Assembly: GCF_039543385.1 (NCBI RefSeq)
Contig: NZ_BAABJQ010000007.1
Coordinates: 186,001-250,000 of the forward strand
DNA length: 64,000 nucleotides
From: Rugosimonospora acidiphila
GTDB taxonomy: Bacteria; Actinomycetota; Actinomycetes; Mycobacteriales; Micromonosporaceae
Direction: 5' to 3'
In this document: one piece after another, positions 44,801 to 53,392 of the stretch
Layout of the letters: every line of letters begins with the position of its first letter
How positions within the stretch are numbered: position 1 is the stretch's first letter
The notes under the pieces: generated by a model
What the model was told of the DNA's origin: nothing
Database searches by the model: none
The model's input: the letters and a program-made list of their open reading frames with translations, nothing else
Position numbers and translations under genes: made by a program

Positions 44801-45552
44801 TCCAACTCGACCAGCGCTCGTTCCAGTACTGGAGCGACCCGAAGCAGCAGTGGGTGACCGACTACGGCACCCGCGAGGTGCGGGTCGGCGACGCGGACTC
44901 ACTGGCGAGCCTGCCGCTGTCGGGCACCGTCACCATCAACCCGACCCCGTCGATTGACAAGACGGTCAGCGTCAACGGCGCCAACACGGTGACCGCGAGA
45001 ATCGCTCCCGCCAACCCGGGTGACCTGCTGGTGGCGTTCGTGGCCGCCGACGGCCCGTCCGGCAAGACGCAGAGCGCGACCGTCTCCGGCGGTGACCTGC
45101 ACTGGACCCTGGCCAAGCGGGAAAACACGCAGTACGGCGACTCCGAGATCTGGACCGCACGGGCACCGGACTCGGCCGGCCCTGTCTCGGTCACCAGTAG
45201 CCTGGCCAGAACTGGCTACCGGCAGCAGTTGGCCGTGACCGCGTTCGCCTCGGCCACCGGTGTCGGCGCAGTCGCCGGTGCCAGCGCGGGTCGCGGCGCG
45301 CCGAGCATCACGCTGACCACCGCCGGCGCGGATTCGTGGGTGTTCGCCGTCGGCAACGACTGGGACCGCTCGGTGCCACGAACCCCGGCACCGGGGCAGA
45401 CCATCCGCGCCCAGAGCACCGACTCCGTCGGAGACACCTACTGGGTGCAGAGCCCTGATGGCGTCACCCCGGATGCCGGTACCAAGGTCAGGATCAACGA
45501 CACCGGGCCCAACAACGACCGGTGGAACCTGGCCGCGATCGAGATTCAGTAG
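41803..45552 (+). CDS. Secreted GH3 glycoside hydrolase (beta-glucosidase/xylosidase type)
   Basis: A 1249-residue exported enzyme; GGAGAGG lies about nine bases before the ATG. After a long signal peptide come the GH3 N-terminal barrel (GEDPYLSSQMVASQINGMQ and MKHFAVYNGQ) and the nucleophile Asp348 in MVGSDYP. The GH3 C-domain (EEGATLLKNDDQSLPL) is interrupted by a PA14-like module (YTWSGYVYVPTTDAYTFELQ). It resumes at KAAVVFLNDSG and is followed by a fibronectin-like domain (PFGYGLSYSSFKYS). The last 200 residues are a beta-rich surface module. The divergent ROK gene is its likely repressor. Confidence 0.93.
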   Translation: MRRTIGRFHRTRARRWKLLLACIAAGTVALALGAPPAVQAAVSHPDGPGGGTASNVPYSLPVQLPSGKTSPAVDPNAPYTPLVLNLIHQLEPDSPPTAAELTNASLLLHDGGNGSCHNVGPLSAPTGTTPSIAPLCWTDAQGVLNTSGPNARGSTAPMTLMGLGASFDPALGNAWGQTEGSEARDFMVTGIFGPQTDLDRIPTWGRNLTTTGEDPYLSSQMVASQINGMQGVGAMSQMKHFAVYNGQSQSTNTTIQDQALHEQYLTPYEGGFVDGQAAAAMCSYQVFQDTSTNLPPSVDALYKPSPYASGPDPQTWPLNESHYACEQPLTLNYALRDLFHSVAMVGSDYPATHSTAGIVQGETQEMPTQAGFFSASNTLSASQQTDPTGDTCADTAGNAEPCSTAGAVHVGGIPGPGCPAYGCTLVNAVLNGTVPLSIFNQAVAEVLYQQQRFGLLGCSDTPVSSLCTNPGGIGADKTGTAPLPTGTTSGTPQLGTKDGDAAIVEKYSEEGATLLKNDDQSLPLTKSDLNGGILVTGPGAQHTIADPTNEASTGFIDRDAINPLQQLEALSGKPGAFTYVPANDPVGQTVPASALSTSSTSVTGSLSRTTGPNSPSDDATIDFTTTSQGQLAPGSYTWSGYVYVPTTDAYTFELQQSSGVANANVTFSLDGTSRTLATAATVYGATVPGSPTNAGYTEPLLTNRQFAAGTLTGGSYHPVTITFNNDTTTPASFRFAYSRANGDIDDAAAAAKGKKAAVVFLNDSGASTTIPNPYGSTPATITGVASLSAANTNLVNAVAEANPNTIVVLNTTNPVLTPWIGNVKSVLEMWFSGQEGGTSTARLLLGQANPSGHTPLTWPANATDTLWGYNQTTPLYSGDTTGPHLERLNGGAGGTTNETEGIYSGYRYFDQENITPQFPFGYGLSYSSFKYSHLKVTPTTGGGATASFDITNTGKVAGSDVAQVYLGAGPAVSGVQQAVRSLRGFDRVTLNPGQTQHENIQLDQRSFQYWSDPKQQWVTDYGTREVRVGDADSLASLPLSGTVTINPTPSIDKTVSVNGANTVTARIAPANPGDLLVAFVAADGPSGKTQSATVSGGDLHWTLAKRENTQYGDSEIWTARAPDSAGPVSVTSSLARTGYRQQLAVTAFASATGVGAVAGASAGRGAPSITLTTAGADSWVFAVGNDWDRSVPRTPAPGQTIRAQSTDSVGDTYWVQSPDGVTPDAGTKVRINDTGPNNDRWNLAAIEIQ

Positions 45553-45562
45553 CCCGAAGCGT

Positions 45563-45598
45563 CGCCGCCCGCCCTGCCTTGCGGCCGGGCGGGCGGCG
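45563..45598 (+). terminator. 12-bp hairpin after GH3
   Basis: CGCCGCCCGCCC (45563-45574) pairs exactly with GGGCGGGCGGCG (45587-45598) across a 12-nt loop, 10 nt after the GH3 stop. Confidence 0.75.
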
Positions 45599-45682
45599 TC
45601 GCCGGCAACGGCCGGCGCCGAACGGTGGGGCCGCCCGCGACGTCTCGCCCAACCGTGACCGACGGGTGGCTACCATGGTCCG

Positions 45683-46849
45683 GTGAGCCCACCCGTCGGC
45701 GCCGCGGAGATGATGCGCTCCGCCAACCGGACCCGCGTGCTCGACGCCCTTCGCGACAACCGCGCGGCCAGCCGGGCGGAACTCGCCAGACTGACCGGAC
45801 TGTCGACCGCCACCGTGTCCACCATCGTCAAGGACCTGCGGCAGCAGGGCCTGATCGCCGACGCCGAACCGTCCGGTGACACCGACGAGCCGCGACGCGG
45901 TGCGGGACGGCCTCCCACCAGGTTGTGCCTGGCACCCGCGGCGGGATTGATCGTCGGTGTCGACCTCGGCGAAAACCACTCACGGGTATCCGTGGCCGAC
46001 CTCGCCTACAACATCCTCACCGAGCAGGCCATCGACCTCGACTCCGGTTCGACCACGGACACCCGACTCGACGACACCGCTCACCTCATCCGCACCCTGC
46101 TCGACCGGCTCGCCATCGCACCGGAAACGATCCGCGCCGTGGCGCTCGGAGTGCCCGCCCCGGTCCACCCCAAGCTGCCGACCATCACCGACAGCAGCAT
46201 CGCGTGTGGCTGGGCCAACCGCTCGCCCGGGGCGGAACTGGCTCAGCGGTTGGGAATTCCCGTCCGGGTGGAGAACGAGGCGAACCTCGGCGCGCTGGGT
46301 GAGGTCACCTTCGGCGCCGCCCGCGGCGTGTCCGACCTGATCTACCTCAACGTGTCCACCCGCATCAGCGCCGGCCTCATCCTCGACGGTCGCGTCTATC
46401 ACGGGGCGCAGGGTGCCGCCGGCGAGATCGGCCACATCCGTTACGACAACCACGGGACCGTCTGCCGGTGCGGCAACCGCGGGTGCCTCGAATCGGCCAT
46501 CGGCGCCCCGGAGATCCTCCGGCTCATCCAGCCGGCGCATCCCGATCCGCTGACCATCGCCCGCATCGTCGAACTCGCCGAGACGGATCCGGGCACGCAA
46601 CGAGTCCTCACCGACGTCGGGCGCGCCGCCGGGCGCGTGCTGGCCGACCTGGCCAACGCGCTCAACCCCGCCGCGATCGTCATCGGCGGTCGGCTCAGCG
46701 CCGCCGGCACGCCACTGCTGGCCGGCGTACGGGAATCCCTCGACCGGTACGCACATCCGTTGGCGGCGCGTACCGCACGGGTCAGCATCGGTACCCTCGG
46801 CGACCGTGCCCCGATTCTCGGCGGACTCGCCCTCGCCGCGCGGAATTGA
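45683..46849 (+). CDS. ROK family transcriptional regulator
   Basis: A 388-residue ROK protein starting at GTG; the box TACCAT ends 7 nt before it, so the message is probably leaderless. The winged helix reads RVLDALRDNRAASRAELARL, TGLSTATVSTIVKDL. The sugar-kinase-like domain has ENEANLGALGEVTFG, AAGEIGHIRY and CRCGNRGC. It lies downstream of GH3 but separated from it by a terminator. Confidence 0.93.
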   Translation: MSPPVGAAEMMRSANRTRVLDALRDNRAASRAELARLTGLSTATVSTIVKDLRQQGLIADAEPSGDTDEPRRGAGRPPTRLCLAPAAGLIVGVDLGENHSRVSVADLAYNILTEQAIDLDSGSTTDTRLDDTAHLIRTLLDRLAIAPETIRAVALGVPAPVHPKLPTITDSSIACGWANRSPGAELAQRLGIPVRVENEANLGALGEVTFGAARGVSDLIYLNVSTRISAGLILDGRVYHGAQGAAGEIGHIRYDNHGTVCRCGNRGCLESAIGAPEILRLIQPAHPDPLTIARIVELAETDPGTQRVLTDVGRAAGRVLADLANALNPAAIVIGGRLSAAGTPLLAGVRESLDRYAHPLAARTARVSIGTLGDRAPILGGLALAARN

Positions 46850-46966
46850 GCGGCCGGACACCGGCGCGACCCGCGGCGCCGGGACCCTTCCACCATCGCC
46901 GCCATCGCCGTCACCGACTCCATCGCCGTCACCGTCCGCTGGCTCCGATGACCTACCCGACCGGCG

Positions 46967-47944
46967 CTAGTTCGGGTTGGTGCGGCGGGCCGTGCCGAAC
47001 CGGCGTTGGTAGGCGGCGGGGCTGATCGACAGCTTGGTGGCGAAGACCCGTCGCATGCTGTCGTAACTGGGAAACCCGGCCTGCGTCGCGGCCCGCGTCG
47101 CGGTGTGTCCCTGGTCGAGCAGTGCCCGGGCCAGGTCGAATCGGATGTTTTCCACGTAGCGGGCCGGGGTGGTGGACAGTTCGTCGTGGAAGAGCCGGGT
47201 GAGGTGCCGGGTGCTCACGTTGAGATGTTTGGCGAGTTCCGCGAGCGAGTGGTCACCGCCGGGGTTCGCCGTCACCAGGTCGGTGATGGTGCGCAGAGCC
47301 GGCGAGCGGGGCGGCGGTCCCTGCAACGGTGCCGAGAACTGGGACTGGCCGCCCGCACGTTGCATGTACACCACCAGCGCGCGGGCGACGTCACGCGCCA
47401 GGTCGGGCCCGTGGTCCTCTTCGACCAGAGCGAGCGCCAGATCGATGCCGGCCGTCACCCCGGCCGACGTGTACGTGGTGCCATCGCGAACATAGATCGC
47501 GTCGGGCTCGACGTGGCACGTCGGGCACCGGACGGCCAGCTCACGCGTGACCCGCCAATGCGTGGTCGCGCGCTTGCCGTCGAGCAGGCCGGCGGCGGCG
47601 AGAACGAACGCCCCGGTGCAGATCGACGCCACCCGGCCGGCCACCGCCGCCGGTATCCGTGCGGCGTCGGCCAGGTCGCCGCCGACCGGGGTACGCGGAT
47701 AGCGGTCGGAACCGGGCACCAGCAACGTGTCGGGGGCCGGCTGCGAGGAGACGGCGCCGTCGACCGCCATCCGGACGCCGAGGTTCGACGTGACGTCCGC
47801 ACCGCTCGGCGACAGCAGCACGATCCGGTAGTCGGCACCGAACCGGTTTGCCTCCTTGAACACCTCGGCGGGACCGGCGACGTCCAGCAACGTCACTCCG
47901 TCGTAGACGAGGATCGCGACGCGATGGGGGGAGGCGTTCACCAC
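46967..47944 (-). CDS. GlxA-type AraC family regulator (DJ-1/PfpI domain + HTH)
   Basis: A 325-residue regulator. Residues 1-190 form a DJ-1/PfpI-like domain (VAILVYDGVTLLDVAGPAEV) with the nucleophile-elbow cysteine in SICTGAFVLAAAGLL. The C-terminal AraC module includes HSLAELAKHLNVSTRHLTRL and AGFPSYDSMRRVFATKL. Proteins of this type respond to small metabolites. No clear target gene adjoins; the HD/MDR genes start 380 nt away, divergently. Confidence 0.92.
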   Translation of the reverse strand: MVNASPHRVAILVYDGVTLLDVAGPAEVFKEANRFGADYRIVLLSPSGADVTSNLGVRMAVDGAVSSQPAPDTLLVPGSDRYPRTPVGGDLADAARIPAAVAGRVASICTGAFVLAAAGLLDGKRATTHWRVTRELAVRCPTCHVEPDAIYVRDGTTYTSAGVTAGIDLALALVEEDHGPDLARDVARALVVYMQRAGGQSQFSAPLQGPPPRSPALRTITDLVTANPGGDHSLAELAKHLNVSTRHLTRLFHDELSTTPARYVENIRFDLARALLDQGHTATRAATQAGFPSYDSMRRVFATKLSISPAAYQRRFGTARRTNPN

Positions 47945-48323
47945 TCCGGAGCCTCAGAGCCGGATTCGTACGGTGACCGACCGGACCCGGTCGGCACCGA
48001 CCGTCGTCGGGCCGGTGCATCGGGGGGCCTGGACACGGTTCATTGGTAGCACACCGTTACCGGAGGCGACGGGGATTCTGTGCCCTGTCGGGCGATTACC
48101 GCCTCTAAGCGAACTCTGACCGGCGACTCGACGTCGCGGGTGGGGTGGACCCCGGCCGGGCGAGTGCGGTGCCGCGCGTGGCCGGAGCCCCGGTTCGATT
48201 TCGCCCCGTCCGGATATCGGTGATTCCTGGCCGGACAAAGGCGGCGGCGCACGCCGATCGGTGGGCAGGATGGAAGCCGGACACCTTGTCCCCAGCCGAC
48301 ATCCTTCCGGAGAGTCAGAGATC
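47945..48323. other. Divergent intergenic region, GlxA-type regulator/HD gene
   Basis: About 380 bases containing the two promoters. A 29-codon frame at 47954-48043 (minus, ending just before the regulator) has one Cys but no ribosome site, so I do not call it. Nothing else recognised. Confidence 0.4.
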
Positions 48324-48962
48324 ATGTCAGAGGTCATCGCGGGATTGGAGATTCCTGAGACGGCGGCGGTCGCCGAGGCGACCAGGTTCGCGCAGGAGAC
48401 GACCAGTCCTCTCATCTACCACCACTCCCGGCGGGTCTTTCTCTTCAGCCTGATCCACGCTCACCAGCTCGGCGTGCAACCGGATGCGGAGCTGCTCTAC
48501 CTGGCGGCCATGTTCCACGACACCGGCCTGAAGACTCCCTTTTCCGAGGTCGAGCAGCGCTTCGAAGTCGATGGCGCCGACCACGCGCGCAAGTTCCTCC
48601 TGGGCCGGGGCTTCTCGGCGGCCGCCGCCCAGACCGTCTGGACGGCGATCGCGCTGCACACCACGCCGGGCATCCCCGGACGGATGGACCCGGAGATCGC
48701 GACCATGCACCTCGGCGTCCTGACCGATGTGATCGGCCTCGGCCTGGAACAACTGGAACGCGATCAGCTGGGTGAGATCCTCGCCGCCCATCCCCGTGGG
48801 GACTTCAAGAACGAGTTCCTGCGTGCCTACTTCGATGGGTTCAAGGACCGTCCGGAGACCACGAACGGCACCGTGAACTCCGACGTGCTCGAGCACTTCA
48901 TCCCCGGCTTCAAGCGCGTGACGACGGTCGAGCGTATCGTCGGCTCGCCCTGGCCGAGCTGA
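48324..48962 (+). CDS. HD domain protein
   Basis: A 212-residue HD-superfamily protein. The metal motif pieces are YHHSRRVFLFSL (first His), AAMFHDTGL (HD pair) and ADHARKFLLGRG, then AIALHTTPG. This resembles the group related to cyanamide hydratase and other small-molecule HD enzymes. GGAGAG lies nine bases before the ATG. An MDR oxidoreductase follows after 59 nt, probably in the same operon. Substrate unknown. Confidence 0.9.
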   Translation: MSEVIAGLEIPETAAVAEATRFAQETTSPLIYHHSRRVFLFSLIHAHQLGVQPDAELLYLAAMFHDTGLKTPFSEVEQRFEVDGADHARKFLLGRGFSAAAAQTVWTAIALHTTPGIPGRMDPEIATMHLGVLTDVIGLGLEQLERDQLGEILAAHPRGDFKNEFLRAYFDGFKDRPETTNGTVNSDVLEHFIPGFKRVTTVERIVGSPWPS

Positions 48963-49021
48963 CCGGGCGCCGAGTCCGCACAACCACTCCACACCGACGA
49001 CATTCTTGAGAGGACTCGAAT

Positions 49022-49960
49022 ATGCGAGCGATCACCGCGCGGGACCGTGACGCCGGCGTCGGCGGCCTCACCCTGGCCGACATGCCTTACCCGCACGCCG
49101 CGGAGAACGACGTCATCGTGCGCGTGCACGCCGCGGGCTTCACCCCCGGAGAACTCGAATGGCCGGCGACGTGGTCGGATCGTGCCGGCCGCGACCGGAC
49201 ACCCAGCATTCCCGGGCACGAGTTGTCCGGGGTCGTGGTCGAACTCGGCTACGGAACCACGGGCCTGTCCGTAGGCCAGCGGGTGTTCGGCCTGGCCGAC
49301 TGGGCCCGCGACGGGTCGCTGGCCGAATTCACCGCGGTGGAGGCGCGCAACCTCGCCCCCCTCCCGGCCGACATCGACCACACCGTGGCCGCCGCGTTGC
49401 CCATCTCCGGACTGACCGCCTGGCAGGCACTGTTCGACCACGCCCACCTCACGACCGGCCAGACCGTCCTCATTCACGGCGCCGCGGGCGGCGTGGGCTC
49501 GATCGCCGTCCAACTCGCCCGGGAGGTGGGCGCCCGCGTGATCGGCACCGGCCGGGCCCACGACCGTGATGTCGCCCTCGGCCTCGGCGCGCAGACCTTC
49601 CTCGACCTGGACACCGAGGATCTGCGGGAGGTCGGGGAGGTGGACGTGGTGTTCGACGTCATCGGCGGCGACATCCTCGAGCGATCGACCGAACTGGTAC
49701 GCCCGGGCGGCACGCTCGTCACCATCGCCATGCCACCTACCGTGCGGCCCAAGGACGGGCGAGCCATCTTCTTCGTCGTCGAACCCGACCGCGCCCGGCT
49801 GACCGATCTCGCCCAGCGCCTCCGGGACGGACGGCTCAACCCCATCGTCGGCGCCGTGCGACCGCTCGCCGAAACGGCCGCCGCGTTCGCCCGGCACGGC
49901 CGCCCGCCCGGCAAGACGATCATTCAGGTCGCGGACGAACCAGAGGCGCGGCACTCGTGA
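49022..49960 (+). CDS. Zinc-free MDR-type NADP-dependent oxidoreductase
   Basis: A 312-residue medium-chain reductase of the quinone oxidoreductase type. GAGGA precedes the ATG. The GroES-like domain holds IPGHELSGVVVELG, and the Rossmann motif is VLIHGAAGGVGSIAVQLA. There is no structural zinc cysteine set. It probably reduces quinones or enones with NADPH. It follows the HD gene in an apparent operon. Confidence 0.92.
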   Translation: MRAITARDRDAGVGGLTLADMPYPHAAENDVIVRVHAAGFTPGELEWPATWSDRAGRDRTPSIPGHELSGVVVELGYGTTGLSVGQRVFGLADWARDGSLAEFTAVEARNLAPLPADIDHTVAAALPISGLTAWQALFDHAHLTTGQTVLIHGAAGGVGSIAVQLAREVGARVIGTGRAHDRDVALGLGAQTFLDLDTEDLREVGEVDVVFDVIGGDILERSTELVRPGGTLVTIAMPPTVRPKDGRAIFFVVEPDRARLTDLAQRLRDGRLNPIVGAVRPLAETAAAFARHGRPPGKTIIQVADEPEARHS

Positions 49961-49989
49961 TCGGTGCGCGAATCACGGCGCCCCGCTGA

Positions 49990-50169
49990 TCGCCGGTACG
50001 GCGGACGGCACGCGGGAGGTCACCCGGAAGGAATTGCGCAACCGCCTCCGGGCGGGCGATGTGATAGTGCTGAACGGGTGGCCGGTGAGATCGAGGTTGT
50101 CGGGTGCTGCCGTGCCGGGTACGTCCATCGGGGTCCGGTCGGCGTTCCCGTTGACGCGGGGCGGCCGGC
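49990..50169 (+). pseudogene. Possible rhodanese remnant
   Basis: One frame gives DGTREVTRKELRNRLRAGDV, like the start of a rhodanese domain. A shifted frame then gives EIEVVGCCRAGYVHRGPV, like a rhodanese catalytic loop (C-R-x-G-x). The rest of the domain is missing. It lies directly upstream of a cysteine desulfurase, a plausible sulphur-transfer partner. Evidence is weak because each match is short. Confidence 0.3.
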
Positions 50170-51360
50170 GTGACCCACCCTCCGCTTGCCGCGCACCCCG
50201 GACTGATCGGCGGGCGAGTCTATCTGGACTACAACGCCACCACTCCCGTCGACCCGCGCGTGGTCGAGGCGATGCTGCCGTACCTGACCGACCTGTTCGG
50301 CAATCCGTCCTCCGATCACTCGTACGCCGAGGGGCCGTGCAAGGCCCTCGCCGCCTCCCGTGATCAGGTCGCCGCCCTGATCGGCGCCCGAGCGAACGAG
50401 GTCGTGTTCACCGGCTCGGGATCGGAGTCCAACCTGCTCGCGCTGCGCGGCGCGGCACTGGCCGCCGGTCGTTCGCATCCGCACGTGATCACCCAGGCCA
50501 CCGAGCATCCGGCCGTGCTGGCGACCTGCCGTGCCCTGGAGCGTCTGCACGGGGTCCGGGTGACGGTGCTGCCCGTTGACGACGACGGTCGGGTCGACCC
50601 CGCGGCGCTGGCCGCCGCCCTCACCGAGCAGACCGTGCTGGTGTCGGTGATGGCCGCGAACAACGAGACGGGTGCGCTGCAGCCGATAGCCGAACTGGCC
50701 GCGCTCGCCCACCAGCGCGGGGCGTTGATGCACTGCGACGCGGCACAGGCCGCCGGCAAGGTACCCCTCGATGTTCGGGCACTGGGCGTGGATCTGCTCA
50801 CGGTCGTCGGGCACAAGATGTACGCGCCGAAGGGCACCGCCGCCCTGTACGTGCGCGAGGGGGTGCGGCTGGAGCCGGTCGTCTACGGCGGCGGCCAGGA
50901 ACATGGTCTGCGTGCCGGCACCGAGAACGTCGCCCTGGCCGTCGCCCTGGGTGCCGCCGCCGAACTGGCCGCCGCCGAACTGGCCGACGGTGCGCCCGCC
51001 CGGATCGCGGCGCTGCGCGACGGCCTGCACCGGCGCCTCGGCGACGCGCTGCCCGGCCGGGTCCACCTCAACGGCCCCGCCACGCAGCGGTTACCGAACA
51101 CGCTGAACGTCAGCATCGATGGCGTACGCGGGCACGAACTGCTCGCCGCCACGCCGCGGATCGCCGCCTCCGTCGGCTCGGCCTGCCACAGCGGCACCCA
51201 CACCCCGTCGCCCGTCCTGACCGCCCTGGGCCTGCCCATCGAGCGCGCGCTCGGGGCGGTACGGCTGTCGTTGGGGCGCTGGAGCACAGCCGCCGACATC
51301 GACACCGCGGTAGCCGCCCTGACCAGCGCGACCGCCGCCGTCGAACGCCAACTGACCTGA
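50170..51360 (+). CDS. Cysteine desulfurase (NifS/IscS-like)
   Basis: A 396-residue PLP enzyme of aminotransferase class V. The N-terminus VYLDYNATTPVDPRVVEAML is typical. His in TQATEHPAV and the PLP lysine in LTVVGHKMYAPKG are present. The active-site cysteine lies in VGSACHSGTH, in the long-loop position. It removes sulphur from cysteine for Fe-S or thio-modification. No scaffold gene is adjacent; only a possible rhodanese scar lies upstream. GTG start with a weak ribosome site. Confidence 0.93.
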   Translation: MTHPPLAAHPGLIGGRVYLDYNATTPVDPRVVEAMLPYLTDLFGNPSSDHSYAEGPCKALAASRDQVAALIGARANEVVFTGSGSESNLLALRGAALAAGRSHPHVITQATEHPAVLATCRALERLHGVRVTVLPVDDDGRVDPAALAAALTEQTVLVSVMAANNETGALQPIAELAALAHQRGALMHCDAAQAAGKVPLDVRALGVDLLTVVGHKMYAPKGTAALYVREGVRLEPVVYGGGQEHGLRAGTENVALAVALGAAAELAAAELADGAPARIAALRDGLHRRLGDALPGRVHLNGPATQRLPNTLNVSIDGVRGHELLAATPRIAASVGSACHSGTHTPSPVLTALGLPIERALGAVRLSLGRWSTAADIDTAVAALTSATAAVERQLT

Positions 51361-51462
51361 CGGCGGCGGGTACTGGAACGGACGACCAGCGGGCACCGAT
51401 ATCCGGGTTCGCTCCGGGACATCCCGGAAGCGTGGGTTGCGCAGGACTGGCACAGTCGTCAT

Positions 51463-52206
51463 ATGCGCAGCGATCTCTTCGCCTCTGACAAGCAGGAGCA
51501 CGAGTCTCCGCGGGCCGGTCTCGCCCTGCAGAACAGCAAGATGCTGAAGGTCGAACTCGAGGGCGAGTGCCTGGCCCGGACCGGTTCGATGGTGGCCTAC
51601 CAGGGGGACGTGCGGTTCCAGGCGCTCGGCTCCGGCGGGGTCGGCCGGTGGATTAAGCAGAAGGTCACCGGCGAGGGGGTACCGCTGATGCGGATCTCCG
51701 GCCGGGGTGACGTGTTCCTGGCCGACCGGGCGGCCGACATCCACCTCATCGACCTGGACCCGGGCGACTCGCTGACCATCAATGGCCGCAATGTGCTGGC
51801 CTTCGACGCGACACTCGACTACGACGTGCACATGGTCCAGGGCGTGGGCATGATGTCCTCGTCCGGCATGTTCAACTGCGTGTTCAGCGGCCAGGGCCGG
51901 ATCGCCATCACCACCCGGGGCACGCCGGTGGTGCTGAGGGTGGACCAGCCGACCTACGCCGACCCGCAGGCGGCGATCTGCTGGTCGGCGAGTCTGCGGA
52001 CCGGGTACCACCGGGCCGAGCAGCTCGGTCTCGGCACGCTGCTCGGCCGGCGTACCGGCGAGGCGTTCACGATGAGCTTCGCCGGCCAGGGATTCGTGGT
52101 GGTGCAGCCGTCCGAGGAGGACCACGGCCCGGGTTCCGGCGGTTCCGGCGAGGGCCAGCGCGGTTCGGGCAACCAGGGGCTGCTCGGGGGTTTGCTGGGC
52201 GGGTAG
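51463..52206 (+). CDS. AIM24 family protein
   Basis: A 247-residue protein of the AIM24/DUF124 family: LKVELEGECLARTGSMVAYQ, GDVFLADRAADIHLIDL and SLTINGRNVLAFDATLDYDV are its repeated beta-strand signature blocks. The tail is Gly-rich (GSGGSGEGQRGSGNQ). Family members form a double beta-barrel of TRAP-like shape; function in bacteria is not established. Single gene. Confidence 0.9.
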   Translation: MRSDLFASDKQEHESPRAGLALQNSKMLKVELEGECLARTGSMVAYQGDVRFQALGSGGVGRWIKQKVTGEGVPLMRISGRGDVFLADRAADIHLIDLDPGDSLTINGRNVLAFDATLDYDVHMVQGVGMMSSSGMFNCVFSGQGRIAITTRGTPVVLRVDQPTYADPQAAICWSASLRTGYHRAEQLGLGTLLGRRTGEAFTMSFAGQGFVVVQPSEEDHGPGSGGSGEGQRGSGNQGLLGGLLGG

Positions 52207-52385
52207 GCGGAGGGCTGCTGGGCGGGCGGGCCGCCGGGCGGAGCTCCCATGCGCACGGCCCTTCGGGCGCCGCCTGGCCGCGCTTCGCCGGCGGCAACCT
52301 GGACGCCGTGGTGTGGCGGCAATCCCAACTTGAGGTTAAGTTCCGGTGAACGGATCTCAAACGAGGGCTGCCGTGAGAGGCGTCC

Positions 52386-53249
52386 ATGAAAGGAAGTCCA
52401 ATCGTGCCCGTGCAGTTCTGGCGCAAACCCTCACGTCGAATGCTGGCGATCGGGGCCGCGGTCACCGCGGTCGCCGCGCTGGCCGGCGGCGGAGTCGCGT
52501 ACGCCGCCACCCAGCAACCGGCTATCAAGACGAGCACACCGCGTTCGGCGAACCAGGTAACGAATCTGGATGTGCTGCGTCAGCAGATTCGCAACTACTA
52601 TGGCGACCCGCTCGGCACCGGCATGGCGTCAGGGGACAGCAACTACGCGAAGGAGGTGCGGTCGGTCGAGGCCTCCGGCCAGCGGTGGCTCGCATCGGCG
52701 CATCACTCGAGGGGCACCAAGGCGATCGTCCTCGACGTCGACGACACCGCGCTGCTGAACTGGAACTACGAGGTCTTCAGCAACTGGGCGTACAACCCGA
52801 CGACGAACGCCACGTTCGTGAACAACCAGCAGTTCCCCGCCGTGTTCGGGATGGTCGATCTGGTCCGGGCCGCCCAACGCGAGGGATACGCGATCTTCTA
52901 CCTGACCGGCCGACCGGCCGACCAGGAGGCGGCCACCCTCGGCAATCTCACCTCCGACGGGATCGGGGTCGACGCCGGGTACCCGGGGCCCACCGTGCTT
53001 CGGGACGGCGAGGACGGGCTGTTCACCAAGCCGGCCGCGGCCAACTACCCGGGCTACCTGAAGGCCGCCTGTACCGACGATCCGAACGGGGCGTGCACGA
53101 CCGTCCACTACAAGTCGGCGACCCGTGCGCACCTCGAGTCGCTCGGGTACGACCTCGTGGCCAACTTCGGCGATCAGGACAGCGACCTGGCGGGCGGGCA
53201 CGCCGACCGCACCTTCAAGCTGCCCAACCCCAACTACTACCTGCCCTGA
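52386..53249 (+). CDS. Secreted HAD-family acid phosphatase (class IIIB/DDDD type)
   Basis: A 287-residue exported protein (signal or anchor RMLAIGAAVTAVAALAGGGV). HAD motif I is AIVLDVDDTALLNWN (nucleophile and acid/base Asp), motif II IFYLTGRPAD, and motif IV NFGDQDSDL. The N-terminal QIRNYYGD block is common to this group. It should hydrolyse phosphate monoesters outside the cell. A 13-bp hairpin follows. Confidence 0.9.
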   Translation: MKGSPIVPVQFWRKPSRRMLAIGAAVTAVAALAGGGVAYAATQQPAIKTSTPRSANQVTNLDVLRQQIRNYYGDPLGTGMASGDSNYAKEVRSVEASGQRWLASAHHSRGTKAIVLDVDDTALLNWNYEVFSNWAYNPTTNATFVNNQQFPAVFGMVDLVRAAQREGYAIFYLTGRPADQEAATLGNLTSDGIGVDAGYPGPTVLRDGEDGLFTKPAAANYPGYLKAACTDDPNGACTTVHYKSATRAHLESLGYDLVANFGDQDSDLAGGHADRTFKLPNPNYYLP

Positions 53250-53323
53250 TCCCGTCCGGGCTCCGGGCGGTGCCGGGCGCGCCGTCGCGAGAGTCGCCGT
53301 CGCTCGCCCGCGGGCCCCGTACC

Positions 53324-53362
53324 GCGAGCGGCGCCACCCTTCCTGGGGTTGGCGCCGCTCGC
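53324..53362. terminator. 13-bp hairpin after the HAD phosphatase
   Basis: GCGAGCGGCGCCA (53324-53336) pairs exactly with TGGCGCCGCTCGC (53350-53362) around a 13-nt loop. It lies between the phosphatase and the convergent pseudogene. Confidence 0.75.
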
Positions 53363-53392
53363 GCCGGTTCGGCCGCCTTCGGCCCTGGCGGG

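Noticed and set aside
47954..48043. 29-codon frame upstream of the GlxA-type regulator as a leader peptide
   Set aside because: Contains one Cys and lies close to the regulator, but has no ribosome site and no attenuator structure.
52327..52342. AACTT-N6-AAGTT dyad before the HAD phosphatase
   Set aside because: Five-base arms only, and no regulator nearby; could be chance.
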